In this document: positions 53,807 to 63,400 of the stretch, piece by piece | Layout: each line of letters opens with the position of its first letter | Numbering within the stretch: position 1 is the first letter of the stretch | Assembly (NCBI RefSeq): GCF_017873245.1 | Contig: NZ_JAGGJY010000006.1 | Location: 1 to 64,000, forward strand | DNA: 64,000 bases | From: Clostridium tertium | Lineage (GTDB): Bacteria; Bacillota; Clostridia; Clostridiales; Clostridiaceae | Direction of reading: 5' to 3' | Position numbers and translations under genes: made by a program | Notes under the pieces: model-generated | The model's input: the letters and a program-made list of their open reading frames with translations, nothing else | What the model was told of the DNA's origin: nothing | Databases searched by the model: none

Positions 53807-54613
53807 ATGGATATATCATTAACTCAGGCAATTTTAATAGGCTTAATTACTGCATTTTGTTATGCAGGACAATTATTAGGTATTTATACAAATCGTTCAA
53901 TTGTTATGTCATTTTTAGTTGGACTTGTATTAGGGGATATTCCTACAGCACTAACATTTGGTGCATTAGCTGAATTAGCATTTATGGGATTTGGAGTTGG
54001 TGCTGGTGGTACAGTTCCTCCAAACCAATTAGGACCTGGAATCGTTGGAACAATAATGGCTATTACTTTAAAGAATCAAGGAGTTACTCCTGAATCAGCA
54101 TTATCTTTATCATTCCCATTTGCTGTATTATTCCAATTACTTACTACAGCTGTATATACTGCTTTTTCAGGAACAACAGAAACTTCTAAGAAATTAATAG
54201 CTGAAGGCAAATATGAAAAGTATAAGTTAGTTGCTAATGCTACATTTATAGGTTTCTTAGTTGTTGGATTTATTGTAGGCTTTGCTTCAGCTGTAAGTTT
54301 ACCAGCATTACAAGCATTTGTAGATGTATTACCACAATGGTTAATTAAAGGATTCTCAGTTGCCGGTGGTCTTATCCCTGCAATAGGATTTGCTATGATA
54401 ATGTCAGTTATGCTTAAGAAGGAATATATTCCATATGTTTTATTAGGTTATATTTGTGTTTCATATTTAGCATTACCAACTATGGCTACTGCGTTAGTTG
54501 GAGCAGTATTTGCAATAATAATGTATAACTTAAACACAAAGAATGTAGAGGTTCAAGCATCTAGTGCTTCAAATGTGGTTGTAGAAGAGGAGGATTTTTC
54601 AAATGGAATCTAA
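53807..54613 (+). CDS. agaW: PTS mannose/N-acetylgalactosamine-family EIIC
   Basis: Membrane subunit of the disaccharide PTS, 268 residues with about seven or eight hydrophobic segments. It has the mannose-class IIC pattern LGDIPTALTFGALAELAFMGFGVGAGGTVPPNQLGPGIVGT near the N-terminus. It overlaps the EIID gene by 11 bases, so the two membrane proteins are translated together, as they work together as one channel. Confidence 0.92.
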   Translation: MDISLTQAILIGLITAFCYAGQLLGIYTNRSIVMSFLVGLVLGDIPTALTFGALAELAFMGFGVGAGGTVPPNQLGPGIVGTIMAITLKNQGVTPESALSLSFPFAVLFQLLTTAVYTAFSGTTETSKKLIAEGKYEKYKLVANATFIGFLVVGFIVGFASAVSLPALQAFVDVLPQWLIKGFSVAGGLIPAIGFAMIMSVMLKKEYIPYVLLGYICVSYLALPTMATALVGAVFAIIMYNLNTKNVEVQASSASNVVVEEEDFSNGI

Positions 54614-55418
54614 AAAGCCAGTATTAACAGCAAAGGATTATTTAAACGTTACTTTAAGATCTTATTATTTACAAAATGGATTTAACTATAACTCATATCA
54701 AGGAACAGGATATTTATTTGTAATTTTTCCAGCATTAAAGAAAATTTATAAAAATGATCCAGAAAAACTAAAAGAAGTTTCAATGGAAAATATTGAATTC
54801 TATAATACTAATCCTCATATGTTACCATTTATAACTAGTATGCATTTAGCAATGTGTGACCATGGTGAAGAGATTGAAGATACTCGTAGTATAAAGATGG
54901 CTTTGATGGGACCTTTAGCTGGAATAGGGGATTCAATAGCACAATTTGGTTTAGCACCATTATTCTCAACTATTTTTGCTGGTTTAGCTATGGATGGTTT
55001 ATCTTTTGCTCCAATGGCTTTCTGGATAACTATGATTGTTTCATTACTAGCAATTAAGTTATTAATGGGACATTTAGGATATAAACTTGGAACTAATGTA
55101 ATTGCTACTTTAAGTGAAAAGATTGGTCAAATTTCTAATGCAGCAAATATAGTAGGTGTTACTGTAATTTCAGCTTTAGCAGTTACATTTGTAAAAGCAA
55201 AGATAGGTATTCAATATGCTACTACTCTTGCTTCAGGAGAGGAACAAATAGTTTCTATTCAAACAATTTTAGATAAAATACTTCCAAATATGTTACCTGC
55301 AGTTATTACTATTGCTGTATTTACATTAGTAAAGAAATATAAATGGTCAACATATAAATTATTAGCTTTACTATTTGTATTAGGTATAGGACTTTCATAT
55401 TTCGGAATTCTAGTATAG
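54603..55418 (+). CDS. agaD: PTS mannose/N-acetylgalactosamine-family EIID
   Basis: Second membrane subunit of the PTS. The 271 residues start with a long cytosolic part (QNGFNYNSYQGTGYLFVIFPALKKIY, then FYNTNPHMLPFITSMHLAM) and MALMGPLAGIGDSIAQFGLAPLF, all typical of IID, followed by C-terminal transmembrane helices. Mannose-class PTS systems are the only ones with a IID, so the class assignment is firm. Confidence 0.93.
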   Translation: MESKKPVLTAKDYLNVTLRSYYLQNGFNYNSYQGTGYLFVIFPALKKIYKNDPEKLKEVSMENIEFYNTNPHMLPFITSMHLAMCDHGEEIEDTRSIKMALMGPLAGIGDSIAQFGLAPLFSTIFAGLAMDGLSFAPMAFWITMIVSLLAIKLLMGHLGYKLGTNVIATLSEKIGQISNAANIVGVTVISALAVTFVKAKIGIQYATTLASGEEQIVSIQTILDKILPNMLPAVITIAVFTLVKKYKWSTYKLLALLFVLGIGLSYFGILV

Positions 55419-55429
55419 GGGGACTTTAA

Positions 55430-55840
55430 ATGTATAAATTAGTGGTTGTAGGACATGGTAATTTTCCAAGTGGAGTTTTATCATCAGTATCTTTATTAGT
55501 TGGAGAAAATGAAAATATTATTGGACTTGATTTAGATGCAAATGAAACTCATGAAGGTTTTGAAAATAAATTAAAGGAAATATTAGATAACAATGATAAG
55601 GTTATAGTTCTTGCCGATTTAACAGGTGGAGCACCTCATCAAATAGCAGCTCGTTTAATTTTAGAATCTTCAAAGTTAAATCAATATATTATTTCAGGAA
55701 TTAATCTTGCTTTAGTTGTAGATTTAGCAATGAAATGTTGTTTAGGAGAAGTAGAAGATGAGGATATTCAATCTGAATTATCAAACTCCATTAATGAAAG
55801 TAAAGATACAACAGTATTAATATCTAATAGGATGATGTAA
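55430..55840 (+). CDS. agaF: PTS mannose-family EIIA
   Basis: Small cytosolic phosphotransfer protein of 136 residues. The active-site histidine is H9 in VVVGHGNFPSGVLSS. VIVLADLTGGAPHQIAARLI and SGINLALVVDLAM are the usual conserved segments. It completes the B-C-D-A set. In streptococcal loci the EIIA gene is placed apart from the others, while here it directly follows EIID. Confidence 0.92.
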   Translation: MYKLVVVGHGNFPSGVLSSVSLLVGENENIIGLDLDANETHEGFENKLKEILDNNDKVIVLADLTGGAPHQIAARLILESSKLNQYIISGINLALVVDLAMKCCLGEVEDEDIQSELSNSINESKDTTVLISNRMM

Positions 55841-55842
55841 AA

Positions 55843-56115
55843 ATGAGTACCGAAAAAATAATTTTTATAGTATTAATTATTATAATATTCTTCGTTTATT
55901 ATATTATCTCATCAATGCTTAAATATAAGGGAATTAGAGAGAATAATGAGAAGCATTCTAAATTTCTTGATGAACTTATTATCGGAGATAAAGTAGTTTT
56001 GAGTTCTGGTATTTTGGGAACGTTAAGGGAAAAGAATGAAAGGGGCTACTCCGTTGAAATAAGTAAAGGTATTATAATAAAAGTTCTACCATCTAGTATT
56101 ATAGGAAGAAGTTGA
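55843..56115 (+). CDS. YajC-like membrane protein
   Basis: A 90-residue protein with one N-terminal transmembrane helix (IIFIVLIIIIFFVYYIISSML) and a small cytosolic domain reading FLDELIIGDKVVLSSGILGTLREKNERGYSVEIS, the pattern of YajC of the Sec translocase. It lies two bases after EIIA and 12 before the heparinase gene. A YajC-like gene holds the same place in streptococcal glycosaminoglycan loci. It is probably a locus-specific paralogue; what it does with the PTS is unknown. Confidence 0.85.
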   Translation: MSTEKIIFIVLIIIIFFVYYIISSMLKYKGIRENNEKHSKFLDELIIGDKVVLSSGILGTLREKNERGYSVEISKGIIIKVLPSSIIGRS

Positions 56116-56127
56116 GGATATTAAATT

Positions 56128-58113
56128 ATGATAGCTTTTGATTTAGTTAATAAATATAGTAATGATTTTTTAGGGGATAATTGGAGAAGGATTGTTAGGG
56201 AAAATTGTAAGAAAGAAATAAAAAGAGCAAAGTTTCAAGGCGATTTACTTTGTCGTAACGTAATAATTTATAATGATCCTATGGATATGGAAGCAACATC
56301 TGTTCCTTATATATTTGATGGAGTGGATTGGAACAAAACCGCTAATTTTGACCCGGAATGGACATTTATGCTAAGTCGTAACGGATTTATGGTAGATTTA
56401 GCAATTTCATATAGGCTTACTGAAGATAAAAAGTATTTAGAAAAATGGAAGGAATATCTTTTTAGTTTTATAAAGTATAATGGAAATCCTTCAGATTATA
56501 ATAAAGATACCTGGCGTACTCTAGATACAGGGATAAGATTATCTAATTGGATGAGAAGCCTGATATATTTAGGAAATGATTTAGAGTTATCAAATGAAGA
56601 GTTAGAAAAATTTGAAGAGTCATTAAAAATACACTTAGAATTTTTATATGAAGCTTATAAACCAAAAGAATTGTTAAGTAATTGGGGCATATTACTTATT
56701 ACAGGTGTACTTTCAGTATCTATTTTATTCCCTGATTTAGTAGATGAAGAACATAGAAAATGGGCATGGGACCTGTTAGAAAATCAGCTTAATATACAAT
56801 TTTATCAAGATGGAATACAGTGGGAACAAAGTCCTATGTATCACCATGAAGTTGTATTAAGTATAACATATGTAATGATGCATGCTGAATATACAAAGCA
56901 ATATATACCGTTAGATATTAGAGAAAAATTAAAGCCTTTAGTTGCTGCATCTCAATTTTATATAAAACATAATGAAAAATTACTTTCTTTAAACGATAGT
57001 GATAATGTTGATTTTTCATATGTGTATAGTATATATAGATGCCTTGGATTGTCATCTGAGGCTCCTTCTAAAAATGAGAAGGGAATTTTGTTTGTTGGAA
57101 GTATGTATGAAAATAAGTATATAGACTCTAAGAATGTTTCGGTTAACGGCTGTTTTAAACAAATAGATAGTGGATTCTTGGCATATAAGGATAATAATCA
57201 TTTAATAACATTATTTAATGGTAGACATGGAAGTGCTCATGGACATGCATCTCTTGGAAGTATGACTATTACTTTAAATAAGACTGATATAGTAGGGGAT
57301 CCGGGAAGATTTACTTATAGAAATGACTCCCCACTAAGAACAGGTTTAAAAAAACAATGGATGCATAATACTGTTGATGTTGATGATAAGGAAGATTTTA
57401 AGATTAGTGGAGATTCTTCATATGACGAAGTTCAAGATCCAATAGGAAGTATCTATAATCAAAAAGGAAATTATATAGCCTTAGAAGGAATATGGTCAGG
57501 AAAGGCTGATATGACAGAAAAAGAAAAGATTGAAAATTCAAAGAAAAACTTATACACAATAAAAAGAACAGTTTTTTTAGAAAATAAAATGAATGTCGTA
57601 TTAGTATTTACGGAAATTGATTATCCTGGTGAACATAAATGGCGTTCAATTTATAATATTGAACCAACAGCGAGATGCATTTATGAAGAAGAAAAAAATG
57701 TGGTTCAATCTGAAAATATGAGCTTTATAGTAGATGTTTTAGAAGGAGACCCATTTGTAAAGACAAAGAGTATTTTCTCTAATAAATACAATCATCTATG
57801 TAATAATGATAAATTAGTATCTAGTTCTTCATTTATAGATAGAGGGGTTAAGGTAGAAGCTTTTTATGAAAAGAATACTATTAATATAAGACCTCTATAT
57901 GTTCATCAAAATGGTAAATCTGAACAAGCTGAAAAGGACAAGATGATCGGATTTGAAGTAAAGAGTTTAAAGGATGATGAAGAGTTTTCAATATTCTATT
58001 GTGGATTTGATACATTCAAAGGAAATAAAATCTATTATAGCGAAAAGGGTCAAGGAATATTCGGTAAGTTAACTATTTTTGATAAGGATAATAAAAGAAT
58101 TAAACTTTTATAA
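56128..58113 (+). CDS. Cytoplasmic heparinase II/III-family protein
   Basis: Putative polysaccharide lyase of 661 residues, with an alpha/alpha-barrel N-terminal half (LSNWGILLITGVLSVSILFP, GIQWEQSPMYHHEVVLS) and a C-terminal beta-sandwich of the heparinase II/III type (FNGRHGSAHGHASLGSMTIT, DPGRFTYRNDSPLR). Conserved His, Tyr and Arg in these segments fit the catalytic site. There is no signal peptide, so it should act on oligosaccharides already imported. Equivalent genes occur in streptococcal glycosaminoglycan clusters, where the exact substrate is also unclear. It suggests use of heparan-type or sulfated material in addition to hyaluronan/chondroitin (inference). Confidence 0.87.
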   Translation: MIAFDLVNKYSNDFLGDNWRRIVRENCKKEIKRAKFQGDLLCRNVIIYNDPMDMEATSVPYIFDGVDWNKTANFDPEWTFMLSRNGFMVDLAISYRLTEDKKYLEKWKEYLFSFIKYNGNPSDYNKDTWRTLDTGIRLSNWMRSLIYLGNDLELSNEELEKFEESLKIHLEFLYEAYKPKELLSNWGILLITGVLSVSILFPDLVDEEHRKWAWDLLENQLNIQFYQDGIQWEQSPMYHHEVVLSITYVMMHAEYTKQYIPLDIREKLKPLVAASQFYIKHNEKLLSLNDSDNVDFSYVYSIYRCLGLSSEAPSKNEKGILFVGSMYENKYIDSKNVSVNGCFKQIDSGFLAYKDNNHLITLFNGRHGSAHGHASLGSMTITLNKTDIVGDPGRFTYRNDSPLRTGLKKQWMHNTVDVDDKEDFKISGDSSYDEVQDPIGSIYNQKGNYIALEGIWSGKADMTEKEKIENSKKNLYTIKRTVFLENKMNVVLVFTEIDYPGEHKWRSIYNIEPTARCIYEEEKNVVQSENMSFIVDVLEGDPFVKTKSIFSNKYNHLCNNDKLVSSSSFIDRGVKVEAFYEKNTINIRPLYVHQNGKSEQAEKDKMIGFEVKSLKDDEEFSIFYCGFDTFKGNKIYYSEKGQGIFGKLTIFDKDNKRIKLL

Positions 58114-58151
58114 AAGTAGCTTTAATTCATAGTAAAAAGGAGAATAATAAA

Positions 58152-58946
58152 ATGTTAAAGGTTCAATTGATTTCAGGAAATGGAGAAGTTATTAAAGAAG
58201 CATTTAGTGAAGACCGTGTATATTTAGGTTACAAGGGAACTCTAGATGATGGAGCGTCAGTAAAAATTATTAACTCTAATCCCGGAGAATATTTATGGGT
58301 TAAGATAAACAAGTGTATTGACAAATCATTAGTTTATTTTAGAGGTACTGAGATGCATTATGTATTTCCTTTTACTGAAGAAGCTAAGGTAGCTTATCCA
58401 GTTGGAGCGTTTGAAGGCGATAGGCATTATTTTTCAGTTGAAAGACCTACTAAAGAGGAATTAATAAAGTATAGAAATGTAGCATTGAATCCTGCAGATC
58501 AAAAGAACGGAACAGGTGTTTATCCTCATGCAATAGCAAATGTTGAAACTAGAAATGAATCGGTATTCTTTGCAAGTAATGCAATAGATGGGATTTGTGT
58601 AACTGATGGACATGGAAGATGGCCATATCAATCTTGGGGAATAAATAAACAAAAGGATGCAGAGATAACTGTTGAATTTGGAAAAGAAGTTTTAATAAAT
58701 AAAATAGGTTTATTCTTGAGAGCTGATTATCCACATGACAGTTATTGGACAAGCGTTAAATTATCATTATCAACTGGTAAAGAAATGATATTAAAAACAA
58801 CTAATAGTTCAGAGTGTCAGTATTTTGACATTCCACTATCTAAAGTTGAATGGATAAGGTTGTCAGATCTAATAAAAAATGAAGATGAGTCAGAGTTTCC
58901 TGCGTTAACCCAAATAGAAGCATGGGGATGGATAGATGAAATTTAA
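58152..58946 (+). CDS. Discoidin-like (F5/8 type C) protein of the glycosaminoglycan locus
   Basis: A 264-residue soluble protein without signal peptide. The N-terminal 95 residues are beta-rich with no family that I recognise. The rest resembles a discoidin/F5-8C beta-sandwich: NVALNPADQ, ASNAIDG, GHGRWPYQSWGINKQKDAEITVEFGKEVLINKIGLFLRADYPHDSYW. Such domains bind sugars, but a cytosolic one after a cytosolic lyase is unusual; it could be a carbohydrate-binding helper or an enzyme on the oligosaccharides. It is the last gene of the operon and precedes a terminator. Confidence 0.75.
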   Translation: MLKVQLISGNGEVIKEAFSEDRVYLGYKGTLDDGASVKIINSNPGEYLWVKINKCIDKSLVYFRGTEMHYVFPFTEEAKVAYPVGAFEGDRHYFSVERPTKEELIKYRNVALNPADQKNGTGVYPHAIANVETRNESVFFASNAIDGICVTDGHGRWPYQSWGINKQKDAEITVEFGKEVLINKIGLFLRADYPHDSYWTSVKLSLSTGKEMILKTTNSSECQYFDIPLSKVEWIRLSDLIKNEDESEFPALTQIEAWGWIDEI

Positions 58947-59037
58947 ATTGTTTTATTGATCAATATTAATTATATAGTAATTAATAAATAAAATAGATGA
59001 AAATTAAAAGTTAACATTGCAAAGGAAAAATAGATTA

Positions 59038-59067
59038 AAAGGTGCCTAAGTAATTGGGCACTTTTTG
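59038..59067 (+). terminator. Terminator of the glycosaminoglycan operon
   Basis: AAAAGGTGCC pairs with GGCACTTTTT (one G-T pair) around a TAAGTAATTG-type loop, ending in a T-run. It lies about 90 bases after the discoidin-like gene. Confidence 0.75.
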
Positions 59068-59149
59068 TATTATATATAAGTTACTTTAAATAACTTTCAA
59101 TAAATATATATAAATAAATAAATATAAGTAGTGAAGAAGATAATAAAAA

Positions 59150-59179
59150 ATAAAAAAGCTATAGTTCTCACTATAGCTT
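59150..59179 (-). terminator. Terminator of the zinc-ribbon gene
   Basis: On the minus strand AAGCTATAG (from 59179) pairs perfectly with CTATAGCTT (ending 59156) around a six-base loop and is followed by a T-rich run. It lies 15 bases beyond the stop of the small gene. Confidence 0.8.
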
Positions 59180-59193
59180 ATAACAATCTAAAA

Positions 59194-59346
59194 TTATCTT
59201 CTATTTTGTTCTTTTTTTGCTCTTCTACAAGAAATACATCTTGTTGGTTCGTTATCGAATCCTTTTTCTTTATAGAATTCTTGTTCTCCTACTGAAAAAA
59301 TGAATTCGCTTCCGCAATCTCTGCATGTTATTGTTTTATCTGACAT
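59194..59346 (-). CDS. Small zinc-ribbon domain protein
   Basis: A 50-residue protein read leftward from ATG 59346, which is preceded by a strong AGGAGG site. Two CxxC pairs, TCRDCG (C8, C11) and RCISC (C37, C40), frame FIFSVGEQEFYKEKGFDNEP, the pattern of the small probable zinc-binding domain family common in clostridia (zf-trcl type). It ends in a basic RRAKKEQNRR tail. It has its own terminator and is unrelated to the neighbouring operons. The biochemical role of the family is unknown; a nucleic-acid-binding or stress role has been guessed. Confidence 0.85.
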   Translation of the reverse strand: MSDKTITCRDCGSEFIFSVGEQEFYKEKGFDNEPTRCISCRRAKKEQNRR

Positions 59347-59584
59347 ATATAGTCCTCCTAAAATTAAAGATTCTAATTTGATAATAATCTCTAATTTATG
59401 AGAAACTAATTATCGAAATGAAACTTTTTTGTTTTGTTAGCAACTTGCTACTCATTTATAATAACATGGATATAAATATAATGCAATAGTATTTGTAAAA
59501 AATATTAATTATTTTTTGAAAATTTTAAAATAATTATATATTATATATAAAATTATTACAAATATGTATGATGTTAAAAAATAA

Positions 59585-59761
<177 letters not shown>

Positions 59762-59831
59762 TAATAATGTAATAGTAGACTGAGGAGATTTGAAACTTTC
59801 GTCTAGATATTGAGAAAAGAGGAGTATAATT

Positions 59832-59866
59832 ACCACAAGGGAGTCGCGTTTCGCGACCCCCTTGTG
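59832..59866. repeat. GC-rich palindrome, copy 3
   Basis: Left arm CCACAAGGGAGTCGCG (59832-59847) and right arm CGCGACCCCCTTGTGG (59851-59866) pair at 15 of 16 positions around a TTT loop. There is no T-run. It is far richer in G+C than anything around it and shares its right arm with 90-101 and 17584-17595. Confidence 0.7.
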
Positions 59867-60184
59867 GATTATTAATTATCAAATGAATAATCAATATTTA
59901 ATGTGTATTATTTATTATTTTTTATATTACATAGGTATGATTAATTGAAGTAGAAATAAGTACTTTTAAAACCATAGTTTAATTTGGTAGTCATAAGGAT
60001 GTCAAAATACCTATAACTATTGCTAGTGGTAATAGTGAAAATAATATTGATTTAATACACAAATAATGAGGTTAATTGAAAATGAAAGTTTTATAGAGAT
60101 TCTTATTAATAGTGATGATTCTCAAAAGCTTATGTTTTGAAAAAGATAAAAAATATAAATATTCAGAAAAAATAAAAAAATGTA

Positions 60185-60213
60185 TTGCGAATTAAGGAAA
60201 AAATTAGTATAAT
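60185..60213 (+). promoter_or_regulatory. Strong vegetative promoter
   Basis: TTGCGA (60185-60190), a 17-base spacer and a perfect TATAAT (60208-60213). Transcription should start near 60220 and would meet a terminator at 60278-60314. Confidence 0.7.
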
Positions 60214-60219
60214 ATATAT

Positions 60220-60314
60220 GAAAATAATGTAATGTGTTTGTTTTAAGTTAGCGTGTAATCAATTAAGTTTGAGCATTAGCTGAAAAGGATTTATTATCCT
60301 TTTCAGCTTTTTTT
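60220..60314 (+). ncRNA. Candidate 95-nt small RNA or attenuated leader of the GH84 gene
   Basis: A near-consensus promoter at 60185-60213 and a strong intrinsic terminator at 60278-60314 define a short transcript with no credible open reading frame or ribosome site. It lies about 140 bases before the GH84 start. It may be an independent small RNA, or the leader of the GH84 message with a terminator controlled by readthrough. It matches no RNA family that I recognise. Confidence 0.45.
60278..60314 (+). terminator. Strong intrinsic terminator without an upstream protein gene
   Basis: AGCTGAAAAGGA (60278-60289) pairs perfectly with TCCTTTTCAGCT (60297-60308), followed by an unbroken T-run. No intact gene precedes it. 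Confidence 0.85.
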
Positions 60315-60451
60315 ATGCAATAATGTTATAAAAAATAATCAAATTATGAAAGAAGCCAAGTCGAAGCACAATTATAGAAAAATCAAACTTATATATGTTC
60401 ATTTTGTAAGAGCAAATACATGACAAGAAAAATTTAAGGAGGAAAGAGGTA

Positions 60452-63400
60452 ATGATAAAGAAATCGAAAAGATATTTATCAGCAATGCTTACAGGGGCCA
60501 TATTATTATCAAATATGTCAGGCACAATTAGTGTATCGGCTGAAACTCTATCTAATGGAGTGCAAACTGTTGAAGTTACTACATTAGAAAATACTGAGTA
60601 TGAAATTTATCCATCACCACAAAGTATAGAGTATGAGGAAGGAAGTTTTAGTTTTGACAATGGTGTAAACGTTGTTTATGAATCTGGTATAGATATTTAT
60701 ACTAAAGCTCGTCTTGAAAATGAAATTTTAAAAGCTAATAATATTGGATATGAAGTTTCATCATCTAATGCAGTTATTGATGGAAAAACTAATATTTTAG
60801 TAGGTATTGAAGGCTCTGGTGAATTTGTTGATAAGTATGCAGAGAAATACACTTTATCAACAGAGAATCTTTTTAGTAAAATTGATTCTTATTTCTTAGC
60901 CGCTGACAATAACATTATTACTGTTCTTGGAAAAGATACAGATGCAGCTTTTTATGGGTTAACAACTTTATATCATGTAGTAAATCAAATAAATAATAAT
61001 AGAATAAGGAATTTTAAAATTGAAGACTATGCAAATGTAGTTACTAGAGGATTTATAGAAGGGTACTATGGAAATCCATGGTCAGTAGAAGACAGAAGTG
61101 ATCTTATGACTTATGGTGGATATTATAAGTTAAATGCTTACTTTTATGCTCCTAAAGATGATCCAAAGCATAGAGTTCAGTGGCGTTCTCTTTACACTGA
61201 AGATGAGCTTACATGGATTAAACAGTTAGCTGATGCAGGGAATGCTTCTAAGTGTAGGTTTGTATATGGAATTCATCCATTCCCAGGAAATGATCCTTTT
61301 GGAATTAATAAAAATGAAGATGGATATCAAAAGGATTTAACTGATTTAAAAGCTAAGCTTAAACAAGTTATAGATCAAGGTGTTAGGCAAGTTGCTATAC
61401 TTGCAGATGACTTTGCTAATCCAGGTGGAGAACTTGGGCTTAGATTAGTAAACGACATAACTACTTGGTTAGAAACTGAAGTAAAGTCACAATATCCTGA
61501 TATGAAAACTACATTACCGTACATTCCTTTTGATTATATGGGAAATGGATCAAGTAATGAGTTCACTTCTTTAAAAAAAGCTCCAGAAAATGTACAACTT
61601 GTTATGACTGGTGGAAGAATTTGGGGGGAAGTAACTCAAAACTTCTCACAAACATTTAAGAATAATACAGGCAGAGCACCATATTATTGGATTAACTGGC
61701 CATGTTCAGATAACTCTAAGAAACATTTAATAATGGGGGGAAATGATACATTTTTACATCCAGGAGTAGATCCAACACTAATTGAAGGAATAATGTTAAA
61801 TCCAATGCAACAATCAGAAGCTAACAAATCAGCGCTATTTGCAGTTGCAGATTACTCTTGGAATATTTGGGAGACTAAAGCAGAGGCAGATCAAAACTGG
61901 AATGATTCATTTAAATATATGGATCATAATACAGCTATAGAAACTGAATCTTCAGCTGCTTTACGTGAAATTAGTAAGCACATGATAAATCAAAATATGG
62001 ATAGTCGTGTTACTGCATTACAAGAATCTATCGAATTAGCTCCAAAATTAACAGCATTCAAAGAAAAATATGATTCTGGTGCACTTGTTAAAGAAGATGC
62101 ATTAGCATTAATTGAAGAATTTACAAAACTTAAAGATGCAGCAGATTATTATAAAAATAATCCAGGAAATTCAAAGACAAGAGATCAAATAATTTACTGG
62201 TTAAATTGCTGGGAAGATACAACAACAGCAGCAATTGGATACTTAAAAGCTATTATTGCAAATGAAGAAGGAAATAATAATGATGTTTGGACAAATTATT
62301 CAGAAGCACAAGCTGCATTTGAGAAGTCAAAGTCTTATGGATTCCACTATGTAGATCATACTGAATATGCAGAGGTAGGTGTTCAACATATTGTTCCATT
62401 CATAAAAACTATGGAACAAGCTTTAGCTCCAATAGTTTCTGGTATAGTAGATCCATCTAAGGTAGTTGCATCTGTTATAACTAATAGATCAGATGTTCCA
62501 GCTGGAAACTTATCAAATGTTTTAGATAACAATCCTTCAACTGAAGTTGTTTATAAGAATCCGAATACTATAGTAGCAGGAACTTATATTGGTGTTAAAT
62601 ACAATAAAGTAATTAATATTAAAGACATAGAATTTTCATTAGGTGCTATTTCTAATCCAAATGACACAATGCAAGAGGCTAAGCTTCAATATACAGTGGA
62701 TGGTAGAGAATGGATAGATTTAAATGAAGAAGTTTATACTATGCCAAGTAAAATTACTGTTGATGGTTTAAATCTTGATGCAATGGGAGTTCGTGTGATT
62801 GCAACTAAAGATAGATCAAATACATGGTTTGGTGTTAAAGACATAATAATTAATAAAGATGATATTGTAGAAGAAGAACCTGGAATAAATGCAACTATAA
62901 TAAGAACTCCAGGATGGCAAGGAATATATGCAGGATCTGAAGCTAACTTATTAGATGGAAATGATTCTACAGATGTTTGGTATAAAACTCATACAGGAGA
63001 TATGAGTTATGCAGGAGATTATATTGGATTAGATTTAGGTTCAGTAATTCCAGTAGGAGATGTTAGATTTGTTGTTGGAAGAAATGGTTCGGGAGATAAG
63101 TGGACTAGTTACAAATTAGAATATTCAACAAACAATCAAGATTGGACAACATTTAAAGAATATACAGGAAAAGACAGTGGACAAGATATAATTGAAGAAA
63201 ATCTTGAGGGAAAAGAAGCTAGATATGTTAGATTAACTAACAAGGAAGATGCACATAAATGGGTAATATTCTCAGAAATTAGTGTGAAAAAGCAAGGTTC
63301 AGATGTATCAACAAAGAATGTTTATACAAATACCGATTTAGAACTTGCATCAATTTTTGAAAATGAGGAGTTAACAAAATTAGTACCAAAAGAAAATATA

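Noticed and set aside
59983..60066. Short frame reading FGSHKDVKIPITIASGNSE near a stop
   Set aside because: Looks like the tail of some protein, but it is too short to assign and upstream frames are closed; left as unexplained sequence.
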